Shown here one piece after another: positions 1 to 5,248 of a stretch of DNA of 6,369 nt. The DNA lies in NCBI GenBank assembly GCA_025963815.1, contig JAOQAA010000030.1, positions 1 through 6,369 of the forward strand, given 5' to 3'. Position 1 is the first letter of the stretch. Each line of letters opens with the position of its first letter. Below the pieces are notes generated by a model, which was given only the letters and a program-made list of their open reading frames with translations, searched no databases and was not told the DNA's origin. This DNA comes from Capsulimonas sp. (GTDB lineage: Bacteria > Armatimonadota > Armatimonadia > Armatimonadales > Capsulimonadaceae). A program made the position numbers and the translations under genes.

Positions 1-852
1 TGTCCCCTGCCCGCTCACACGTACACGCTCTCCATCACATTCCACACGCAGGCGTCCCGTGCGTGTCTGGCGATTTCCCTGCCAGATGGATATCGTTCCG
101 GGCTCCGCAAGACTATGCTTCACTAAATATGCGCCAAACGCCCCGCTCGCTGATCCTGTCGCCGGGTCTTCCGGCAGACCCGCGCCTGGACAAAAGCAGC
201 GCGTGCGGATTTCGCCGGCGTTCAGCGTAAGATCGGACTGCGCCCAGCAGTAGAGACCAACGGGATTTTCCGGCAGCGCCGCGAGAAATTCGGCAAGCCG
301 ATCAGTTCCCTCGCCCAGTGCATCCAAAACCGTCTGGTCCCGAACTGCCGCAATCAAGAATGGCGTGCCGGTGGAGATGACCTGCGGAGGCAGCCCCACC
401 AGCATAGCGCTGTCAATACCTAATACGTCGGCTAGCGAACGAGAATCAGCCATCTTCCCGAAGTTCGGCGGGGCCTGAGACATTCGGGTCCACCCTTCTT
501 CCCCATGCTCCAATGTCAGTACGCCAACATCTGTCTGGATTCGCAGCGTTCCCCCGATGGGTAATTCGCCTCTTTGGGCCAGCACCGCGCCCAAAGCGAT
601 GGTGTCGTGGCCACATAGGGGTATTCGAGTCACACCCGTGCAGTAAACAACATCGTAGTCGTAATCACCGCTGTCCGAAGGCGCGGCGAATGCGCTTTCT
701 AACTGCAGCTCGCCGGCGATGTGCAGCATCGTATCTTCCGGCGGCAGTTCGCGCGCCAGGATCACTCCAGCGGGATTGCCCTGAAACCGCTCAGTGGTAA
801 AAGAGCCGACATGGTAATACTCGCATGAGCTGAGTTCCTGACGGATCGTCAT
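1..852 (-). CDS. PhzF-family isomerase/epimerase-like protein (3' end cut by window edge)
   Basis: The 284 visible codons read without a stop from an ATG at 852 to the window edge. PhzF-family hallmarks appear in order: an F18-T-T-E-R-F23-Q-G25-N26-P27-A28-G29-V segment, E52 in the L-E-S-A-F block where PhzF has its catalytic glutamate, a C-G-H-D-T segment at 80-84 matching the family's G-H-P-T, S-T-G-T-P-F at 160-165, and P-E-D-P-A-T-G-S-A at 227-235, which starts the second half of the two-lobed DAP-epimerase-like fold. Family members run about 260-300 residues, and the S-G-Q-G at 280-283 usually lies near the end, so only some ten residues are probably missing. PhzF itself isomerises a phenazine precursor; most homologues have unknown substrates, and no phenazine genes are visible here, so the substrate is not assigned. 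GAGGA (860-864 on the complement) lies 7 nt from the ATG. It is divergent from the TetR gene and may share its control. Confidence 0.88.
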   Translation of the reverse strand, partial: MTIRQELSSCEYYHVGSFTTERFQGNPAGVILARELPPEDTMLHIAGELQLESAFAAPSDSGDYDYDVVYCTGVTRIPLCGHDTIALGAVLAQRGELPIGGTLRIQTDVGVLTLEHGEEGWTRMSQAPPNFGKMADSRSLADVLGIDSAMLVGLPPQVISTGTPFLIAAVRDQTVLDALGEGTDRLAEFLAALPENPVGLYCWAQSDLTLNAGEIRTRCFCPGAGLPEDPATGSASGAFGAYLVKHSLAEPGTISIWQGNRQTRTGRLRVECDGERVRVSGQGT

Positions 853-859
853 TGCTTTA

Positions 860-864
860 TCCTC
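860..864 (-). promoter_or_regulatory. Ribosome binding site of the PhzF-like gene
   Basis: The complement reads GAGGA, with 7 nt before the ATG at 852. It supports that start; the other upstream ATG on this strand (878) is out of frame. Confidence 0.7.
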
Positions 865-891
865 ACTTTCACTCTCATCCAAAAAAACTTT

Positions 892-909
892 GTATAAAAT
901 TTATGATAC
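892..909. promoter_or_regulatory. Weak AT-rich inverted repeat between the divergent genes
   Basis: GTAT and ATAC form the outer arms of an 18 bp AT-rich imperfect inverted repeat; 6 of 9 base pairs are symmetric. It may be a second, weaker operator, but AT-rich promoter DNA often gives such symmetry by chance. Confidence 0.25.
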
Positions 910-911
910 CA
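903..911 (-). promoter_or_regulatory. Possible extended -10 promoter for the PhzF-like gene
   Basis: The complement reads TGGTATCAT, close to the extended -10 consensus TGnTATAAT. Transcription would start near 895, giving a leader of about 45 nt. No good -35 lies at the right distance (around 926-931), which an extended -10 can tolerate. A second option on this strand is TTGTCA (915-920) with TATACA 18 bp on (891-896). Both options touch the palindrome at 908-926. Confidence 0.4.
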
Positions 912-926
912 GCTTGACAAGCGCGT
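908..926. promoter_or_regulatory. Candidate TetR-family operator (19 bp palindrome)
   Basis: ACCAGCTTGACAAGCGCGT has a perfect 5 bp core, GCTTG-A-CAAGC, flanked by AC and GT at matching distance, so 7 of 9 base pairs around the central A are symmetric. The size and symmetry suit a homodimeric TetR-type repressor. It covers the -35 hexamer of the tetR promoter (914-919) and touches the extended -10 candidate for the leftward gene, so one bound dimer could block both directions. That this regulator binds here is inferred from position only. Confidence 0.5.
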
Positions 927-943
927 TCGGGCAGGGGTATATA
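914..943 (+). promoter_or_regulatory. Sigma-70-type promoter for the tetR-efflux operon
   Basis: A consensus -35 TTGACA (914-919) is followed after 18 bp by TATATA (938-943), with TATAAA two bases further right as an alternative -10. Transcription would start near 950, leaving about 43 nt before the ATG at 993. This placement argues against the in-frame ATG at 945, which would lie at or upstream of the transcription start. Confidence 0.6.
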
Positions 944-978
944 AATGACCAGAGTAGTATTCCAGTCACCAGTCAGTA

Positions 979-982
979 GGAG
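979..982 (+). promoter_or_regulatory. Ribosome binding site of the tetR gene
   Basis: GGAG within TAGGAG, 10 nt before ATG 993. The spacing is slightly long, but it is the best Shine-Dalgarno near any in-frame start here, so it decides the start. Confidence 0.55.
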
Positions 983-992
983 CGTGGTAGTT

Positions 993-1583
993 ATGGCGCG
1001 TGTACAGCAGGCCGATATTCGGCATAAAATTCTAGAAGCAGCGTCCGAACGGCTTTGGCATTACGGCTTCAAGAAGACAACCATTGATGAAATCGCCGCC
1101 GACGCCGGTGTCGGCAAAGGAACCGTCTATCTTTACTTCGACAGTAAAGAAGATATCGCTTTGACAATAGTTGCGCAGTTCAAAGAAAATTGTTTGGGTA
1201 AGATGCAAGGGGTCGTGCAAAACACAGAGATGACTCCGGCCGAGAAATTGAAAGAGATGCTAATCCTCCCCATGGTGGATACGCACAACATTTGCATCCA
1301 GTCGCCGCATTCGCAGGAGATGGTGGCCGCCGTGCGTCCTCATAGTCAGGCCCGGATGCGGCCGTATATCGAGCAGGAGCGGGAGCTGATCGCCCAGGTA
1401 CTTGAAGAAGGGAACCGCAAGGACGTTTTTGACGTTCCGGACACAATAACCGCCGCGCGATCCTTGAAGTACATGGTCTCGGGATTTTGGCCGCCCTTCC
1501 CCTGCGTTTCAGATTTGGAAGAAAAGAAGCATGAACTGGGGTTGATCGTAGACCTCGTCGTGCGCGGTTTGCGCAAGCGATGA
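993..1583 (+). CDS. TetR/AcrR-family transcriptional regulator
   Basis: A 196-residue protein, normal length for the family. Residues 8-55 form the TetR_N DNA-binding domain: helix 1 around I-L-E-A-A, G25-F-K-K-T-T at 25-30, then the helix-turn-helix I-D-E-I-A-A-D-A-G-V-G-K-G-T-V-Y-L-Y-F at 31-49, with S-K-E-D at 51-54. Residues from about 60 on form the variable helical ligand-binding and dimerisation domain; the ligand cannot be read from sequence. ATG 993 is preferred over the in-frame ATG 945 because the earlier codon overlaps the promoter region, GGAG (979-982) precedes 993, and homologues start shortly before helix 1. The gene heads the efflux operon and its stop overlaps an ATG of the next frame (ATGA at 1580-1583). 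It is most likely an autorepressor of the operon that responds to a transported compound; control of the divergent PhzF-like gene is plausible but inferred. Confidence 0.93.
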   Translation: MARVQQADIRHKILEAASERLWHYGFKKTTIDEIAADAGVGKGTVYLYFDSKEDIALTIVAQFKENCLGKMQGVVQNTEMTPAEKLKEMLILPMVDTHNICIQSPHSQEMVAAVRPHSQARMRPYIEQERELIAQVLEEGNRKDVFDVPDTITAARSLKYMVSGFWPPFPCVSDLEEKKHELGLIVDLVVRGLRKR

Positions 1584-1611
1584 GGCGCGCTTCGCATTTT
1601 GGTTATGATAA

Positions 1612-1620
1612 AAGGCAGAG
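1612..1620 (+). promoter_or_regulatory. Ribosome binding site of the tolC-like gene
   Basis: The purine-rich AAGGCAGAG precedes ATG 1625, with AAGG 9 nt away. It is a moderate match, but the competing ATG 1580 has no Shine-Dalgarno at all. Confidence 0.45.
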
Positions 1621-1624
1621 TTTA

Positions 1625-3376
1625 ATGGCAAATGCACAGACAAGATTGAAGAAGGTACTGCTGAGTGAGATCGCCGCGGCGATTCTGGGCGTATCCGTCA
1701 TCACCGGCGGCTCGGCCGCATGGGCTCAGCAGGGCAACGGCGCGGGGAATGCGGGCGGCAACGCTGGAGCAGCCGCTGGCAATGGCGCGGGAAACGGCGC
1801 CGGAGCAGCAGCGCCGGGAGCGAATGCAGGCAGCGCCGGCGCGGCGGGCGCCGGAGTTTCTGGAGCGCCCGGGTCCAACACCGGGGCCGCCGGTGAGGGC
1901 GCCGCGAACGGACCTGCGGCGACGAACTCTCCCAATGCGGGAACGGCCCCAACCAACGCAACCGGAGTGACGGGAGCCAACGGCGCCGCGCCCGGGCTGG
2001 CTGGGGATAACACAACGCAGGGCGCGACGGGCTCCACACTAACCGGCGTCAAGGGAACGACCTGGGATTTGCGTAAGACGATCGCTGCGGCGTTTGAAAG
2101 CAGCAGCGACTTGCAGATTGCCCGGCGCAACGTCGAAATCGATCAAAAGCGCGCGAATCAAGCGGCCGATGCCGGAAAGCCGAGCATCGAGGGGCGCGCT
2201 TCGGCGACCAAGTTCGATCAGGCCACCAAAGTGGCGATCGGCGGCAGTGCGCCCGTCCAGGTTCTCGGTACGCATACGGAGACGCTGGAGCTAGGGATTT
2301 CCCAGCGCATCGACTTGACGGGACAAATCAAGGCGGCGACGGATCAGGCGACGCTGCAAAAGCTTTCCGATCAGTTCCAAGTGCAGCGCATCCGCAACGA
2401 CCGCTCGCTGCGCGCCGATACGATCTATTACAATCTGCTGCGCGCACAGCATCAACTGCAGGTCGCTCAGGCGAACCTCGCCACGGCGCTGGAGCAGCAG
2501 CGGATCGCCCAGCAGATGAACGCCCAGCAGGTCGGCCAAAAAGTCGATGTGCTGCGCGCAAATACGCAGGTGGCGAACGCGCAGACGGAGCTGCGGCGCG
2601 CACAGAATAATGCCGGCATCGCCCGCACCAACTTTAACGACCTTGTCGGTCAGCCGGCAAATACGGAAATCGTGCTGGATGACCTGACGGGCGTGACTGT
2701 CGGCGGCCCGGCGGGAACTACCGCGACGGAGGCAACGCCAGTAGAGGAAACTCCTCTCTTCGCCTCGCCGACAGCGGAAGTCACATCGATCGATATCGCG
2801 AAGGATCTTCAGGAAGCATACGGTCGGCGTCCGGAAGTCCTGGCGCAACAGGTCAATGTTCAAGTCGCGGAAAAGGGGATCAAGCTGGCCCATGCGGGGC
2901 TGGAGCCGGAACTTCGGCTGAACGCGTCCGGAGACTACTATCCGACAACGTCGTTCCAAACGCCGCGCCAGCGCACGGCGGCGATCACCGCCTCGATCAT
3001 ACTGCCACTTTATGACGGCGGCTTGACCCGTGACCGGGTTTCGGAAGCGAAACTGCGTACGGAGAACGCCAAAACAACGCTGGAGTCGCTGAAATCGGAT
3101 GTCAGTCTGGACATCAATCAAGCGTACCTCAATCTTACGACCGCCGCCAGCCAGATCGACAATGCAAACACCGCGTTGCAGCAGGCGGTCAAGACGCGGG
3201 ACCTGGCGCTTCTGCGCTACCGAGGCGGCGTCGCGCTTTATTTGGAAGTCACGGATGCTCAGGCCGCGCTCCAAGCGGCGGAAAACAATCAAATCAACGC
3301 AGTCTACGACTACCAAGTCGCACAGGCTCAGTACCGGCATGCCCTCGGCCTCACCGACGGCGGCCTGACTCAGTAA
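1625..3376 (+). CDS. TolC-family outer-membrane efflux channel with Ala/Gly/Asn-rich N-terminal extension
   Basis: A 583-residue protein. Residues 1-34 look like a Sec signal peptide (R7, K9, K10, then a hydrophobic stretch, cleavage predicted after A-W-A34). Residues 36-145 are almost only Gly, Ala, Asn, Thr, Ser and Pro. From T-W-D-L at 146 a typical outer-membrane efflux protein begins: repeat one to about 345, a Thr/Pro/Glu-rich linker at about 355-385, and repeat two from about 390, with P-L-Y-D-G-G at 461-466, R-Y-R-G-G at 531-535 and L-E-V-T-D-A-Q at 540-546, all common in the family. TolC trimers form a beta-barrel plus alpha-helical tunnel for efflux or type I secretion. The core of about 440 residues is normal in size; the N-terminal extension is not. 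An ATG at 1580 overlapping the tetR stop is in frame and would add 15 polar residues, but it lacks a ribosome site and gives a worse signal peptide. The adaptor gene follows after 52 bp. Confidence 0.92.
   Translation: MANAQTRLKKVLLSEIAAAILGVSVITGGSAAWAQQGNGAGNAGGNAGAAAGNGAGNGAGAAAPGANAGSAGAAGAGVSGAPGSNTGAAGEGAANGPAATNSPNAGTAPTNATGVTGANGAAPGLAGDNTTQGATGSTLTGVKGTTWDLRKTIAAAFESSSDLQIARRNVEIDQKRANQAADAGKPSIEGRASATKFDQATKVAIGGSAPVQVLGTHTETLELGISQRIDLTGQIKAATDQATLQKLSDQFQVQRIRNDRSLRADTIYYNLLRAQHQLQVAQANLATALEQQRIAQQMNAQQVGQKVDVLRANTQVANAQTELRRAQNNAGIARTNFNDLVGQPANTEIVLDDLTGVTVGGPAGTTATEATPVEETPLFASPTAEVTSIDIAKDLQEAYGRRPEVLAQQVNVQVAEKGIKLAHAGLEPELRLNASGDYYPTTSFQTPRQRTAAITASIILPLYDGGLTRDRVSEAKLRTENAKTTLESLKSDVSLDINQAYLNLTTAASQIDNANTALQQAVKTRDLALLRYRGGVALYLEVTDAQAALQAAENNQINAVYDYQVAQAQYRHALGLTDGGLTQ
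1730..2059 (+). repeat. Low-complexity Ala/Gly/Asn-rich coding tract inside the tolC-like gene
   Basis: About 110 codons, mostly GCN, GGN and AAC/AAT with some ACN, TCN and CCN, encode an irregular tract in which G-N-G-A-G-N occurs twice near its start. It has no regular Gly-X-Y register, so it is not collagen-like, and it lacks Cys and aromatic residues. It lies just after the signal peptide and should be a disordered segment at the periplasmic start of the mature channel protein. Such DNA tends to change in length by slippage. Confidence 0.85.
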
Positions 3377-3416
3377 TTATCGAGACCAAAAACGGACTCA
3401 ATCGGATAGAGACGGG

Positions 3417-3421
3417 AAGGA
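3417..3421 (+). promoter_or_regulatory. Ribosome binding site deciding a GTG start
   Basis: AAGGA, inside GGGAAGGA, ends 7 nt before GTG 3429. This is the strongest Shine-Dalgarno of the efflux operon and supports GTG over the next in-frame ATG (codon 52, just before the membrane helix). Confidence 0.7.
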
Positions 3422-3428
3422 CATCACA

Positions 3429-5105
3429 GTGGCAGAACAGGTAACACAAACAGCTGGGACCGCCCCTCGAACGGAGCGAGCTCCTGAAGTACCGGCCGCC
3501 GGGAACAACGGCGCCTCAAACGGAACGAGCGCCCCTCCAGGGCCGCCGACCAATACGGAAGATACCGAAAAGAAAGCGCCGATGAACCCGGCGAGAAAAG
3601 GCGTGATCGCGATCGTCGTCGTAGTGCTCGCCGTGTTTGCGCTGCTTTACGGCCTTCGGTACTATCACTACAGTCAAACGCACGTCAGCACAGACGACTC
3701 CTATGTCACGGGTGACCTCGTCAACGTCAGCCCGATCGTCTCCGGCACCCTCGTCAAACTGACGAAGGAAGAAGGCGACATCGTCAAAAAGGGCGAGCTG
3801 ATCGCCCGGCTCGACGATAGCGGTCCTCTGGCTAACCTGCATCAGGCGGAACAGGCGCTGGTTTCAGCCCAAAGCCAAATCCCGCAGGCGCAGGCCAACT
3901 TGCAGTATCAGATCGCCAGCACCAACGCGAATATTCAGCACGCTCAGGCGGCAATCCAGGCGCAGAATGCAAAAGTGCAGGGCGCCCGGGCGCAGCAGGA
4001 TCTGACAACGCGCACCCTGAGCAGCCAGATCAATCAGGCGCAGACCCAGGTGACGGTGGCGCAAGCGCAATCCTCGCAAGTGCAGTCTCAGCTGGCCGGC
4101 GCGCAGGCAAACCTTGCGGCGACGCAGCAGGGCGTCACCACCGCTCGGCGCGCCGCAGACGTTGCCGAAGCCGCCATCGAGTCCGCTCAGGCAAACCTCG
4201 ATAAAACCCACGCGGACGATGTCCGCTATGCCGCGCTTCTGAAGCAGGAAGCCGTGACGCAGCAGCAGTACGATGTTGTTCACGCCGCTTACCTGACGGC
4301 GCAGGCACAGCTCCGGGGAGCACGGCAGCAAGTACAGCAGGCAAAATCGCAGATAACCGCTCAGCAATCCGCAGTGCTTCAGGCCGCAGCAGCAGTCGTC
4401 AGCGCCCGCCGGGCCGCCTCTGCTTCGCAGGAGCAGGTACGGGCCGCCCGCGCCGGTGTCAGCGTGCAGCAGGCCAACGCGCCTTCCGTCAGCGTGCAGC
4501 AGACGAATGTCGCCAGCAGCACCGGGCAGGCCAGTCAGGCGCAGGCAGATCTCGCCTCCGCCCTCGCCGGCCGAGAACAAATCAATGTTCGCCGCCAGGA
4601 GATTGAAACGCTGAAGGCGCAGGTCGCTCAGGCCAAGGCGGCGGTCGCCTCCGCGCAGGTTCTGGAGGACGACACATTCATTTACGCGCCCAGCAACGGG
4701 AAAGTCGTGAAGAAGGCTGTGAACGTCGGCGCCGCAATTTCGCCGGGCCAGACGGTCCTGACGATGACTACAGGCAACAGCGTCTGGGTGAGCGCCAACT
4801 TCAAGGAAACACAGCTGCGTAATGTCAAAGCCGGTCAGCCGGTGGAGGTGGACGTAGACGCGTTCCCGGGCAAGGTCTTCCACGGCAAGGTTCAGAGCAT
4901 CAACGAAGCGACCGGCGCCTCGACCGCACTTCTGCCTCCGGACAATGCGACGGGCAACTTCACCAAGGTCGTCCAGCGCGTCCCGGTCAAGGTCGTATTC
5001 GTTCCTAGCAGCGGCGACGACAAGCACGGCGCCACTGCTGAGGATATTAAGAACCTACGCAACGGAATGTCCGTCAACGCAACGATCGAAACGACCGACA
5101 ATTAG
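3429..5105 (+). CDS. emrA: EmrA/HlyD-type membrane fusion (periplasmic adaptor) protein with extended coiled-coil hairpin
   Basis: A 558-residue protein starting at GTG. Residues 1-50 are a Pro/Ala/Asn/Gly/Thr-rich cytoplasmic tail; 58-78 form one membrane helix (an inner-membrane anchor, no lipobox). T88-D-D-S-Y-V-T-G-D begins the first half of the lipoyl-like domain (to about 130). Residues 135-410 are an Ala/Gln/Ser-rich coiled coil whose turn carries R266, L270 and T277, spaced as in the R-x3-L-x6-S tip motif by which AcrA-type adaptors meet TolC. The second lipoyl half is at 413-450, and the beta-barrel domain from 451 includes L-L-P-P-D-N-A-T-G-N-F at 501-511, an EmrA hallmark. Adaptors of this type link an inner-membrane transporter to TolC. 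E. coli EmrA has about 390 residues; the excess here lies mostly in the hairpin and the N-terminal tail. No emrB or other transporter gene is adjacent. An adaptor for an ABC exporter is possible, but the EmrA-like motifs favour an MFS partner. Confidence 0.93.
   Translation: MAEQVTQTAGTAPRTERAPEVPAAGNNGASNGTSAPPGPPTNTEDTEKKAPMNPARKGVIAIVVVVLAVFALLYGLRYYHYSQTHVSTDDSYVTGDLVNVSPIVSGTLVKLTKEEGDIVKKGELIARLDDSGPLANLHQAEQALVSAQSQIPQAQANLQYQIASTNANIQHAQAAIQAQNAKVQGARAQQDLTTRTLSSQINQAQTQVTVAQAQSSQVQSQLAGAQANLAATQQGVTTARRAADVAEAAIESAQANLDKTHADDVRYAALLKQEAVTQQQYDVVHAAYLTAQAQLRGARQQVQQAKSQITAQQSAVLQAAAAVVSARRAASASQEQVRAARAGVSVQQANAPSVSVQQTNVASSTGQASQAQADLASALAGREQINVRRQEIETLKAQVAQAKAAVASAQVLEDDTFIYAPSNGKVVKKAVNVGAAISPGQTVLTMTTGNSVWVSANFKETQLRNVKAGQPVEVDVDAFPGKVFHGKVQSINEATGASTALLPPDNATGNFTKVVQRVPVKVVFVPSSGDDKHGATAEDIKNLRNGMSVNATIETTDN
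4458..4502 (+). repeat. Short direct repeat within the adaptor hairpin
   Basis: GTCAGCGTGCAGCAG occurs perfectly at 4458-4472 and 4488-4502, a 30 bp period that encodes S-V-Q-Q twice, ten residues apart (345-348 and 355-358). It looks like a small in-frame tandem duplication in the second helix of the hairpin. Confidence 0.7.
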
Positions 5106-5116
5106 TCAGACAGCTT

Positions 5117-5140
5117 CCCCTGCCCCGTAAGGGTCAGGGG
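5117..5140 (+). other. Hairpin directly after the adaptor gene
   Basis: CCCCTG (5117-5122) pairs with CAGGGG (5135-5140) and CCC (5123-5125) with GGG (5131-5133), leaving one bulged T and a CGTAA loop. No T-tract follows, so it is not a standard terminator; it could stabilise the mRNA 3' end or assist the terminators downstream. Confidence 0.5.
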
Positions 5141-5147
5141 GCATCAT

Positions 5148-5182
5148 AAAAAAGCCGGGTCCCTTATGGGACCCGGCTTTTT
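5148..5182. terminator. Bidirectional intrinsic terminator
   Basis: A perfect 10 bp stem, GCCGGGTCCC (5154-5163) and GGGACCCGGC (5168-5177), with a TTAT loop, is flanked by six A on the left (5148-5153) and five T on the right (5178-5182). It should stop the rightward efflux operon and also the leftward mreB-SLH transcript. Confidence 0.92.
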
Positions 5183-5200
5183 ATGCGTTGCGCGTCAGAG

Positions 5201-5229
5201 GCCGTGTCCCATAAAGGACACGGCTTTTT
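5201..5229 (+). terminator. Second intrinsic terminator, rightward
   Basis: GCCGTGTCC (5201-5209) pairs with GGACACGGC (5216-5224) around a CATAAA loop and is followed by five T (5225-5229). There is no A-tract on the left, so it works mainly for rightward transcripts that pass the first terminator. Its stem closely resembles that of the first. Confidence 0.88.
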
Positions 5230-5248
5230 CAGGACGTCTTCAGAGTGC

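Noticed and set aside
59..800. Short plus-strand open frames opposite the PhzF-like gene
   Set aside because: Translations (59-253, 513-800) show no family features, while the minus strand carries ordered PhzF motifs across the whole stretch.
945..992. In-frame upstream ATG (945) as start of the TetR gene
   Set aside because: It overlaps the TATA-like -10 region and lies at or before the expected transcription start, has no Shine-Dalgarno, and adds 16 residues not typical of the family. ATG 993 with GGAG upstream fits better.
1604..1609. TATGAT as a -10 box of a promoter just before the tolC-like gene
   Set aside because: No acceptable -35 lies 16-19 bp upstream (the area reads GAGGCG), so a separate promoter is not supported.
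1580..1624. ATG at 1580 overlapping the tetR stop (ATGA) as start of the tolC-like gene
   Set aside because: Coupled starts of this kind are common, but there is no Shine-Dalgarno and the added 15 polar residues would precede an otherwise well-formed signal peptide. ATG 1625 is preferred, though coupling cannot be ruled out.
1730..2059. Collagen-like (Gly-X-Y) domain or CRISPR-like/tandem DNA repeat in the tolC-like extension
   Set aside because: Glycines do not keep a three-residue register, and at the DNA level there is no repeat unit with constant spacing; it is compositional bias only.
2291..3340. Long open frame (349 codons) on the minus strand opposite the tolC-like gene
   Set aside because: It is antisense to a clear TolC-family domain, is Arg/Leu-rich with no recognisable motif, and is expected as a by-product of GC-rich codon use.
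3864..5027. Long open frame (387 codons) on the minus strand opposite the adaptor gene
   Set aside because: It mirrors the Ala/Gln-rich coiled coil, giving Leu/Arg/Cys/Gly-rich text with no domain. The plus-strand EmrA motifs are decisive.
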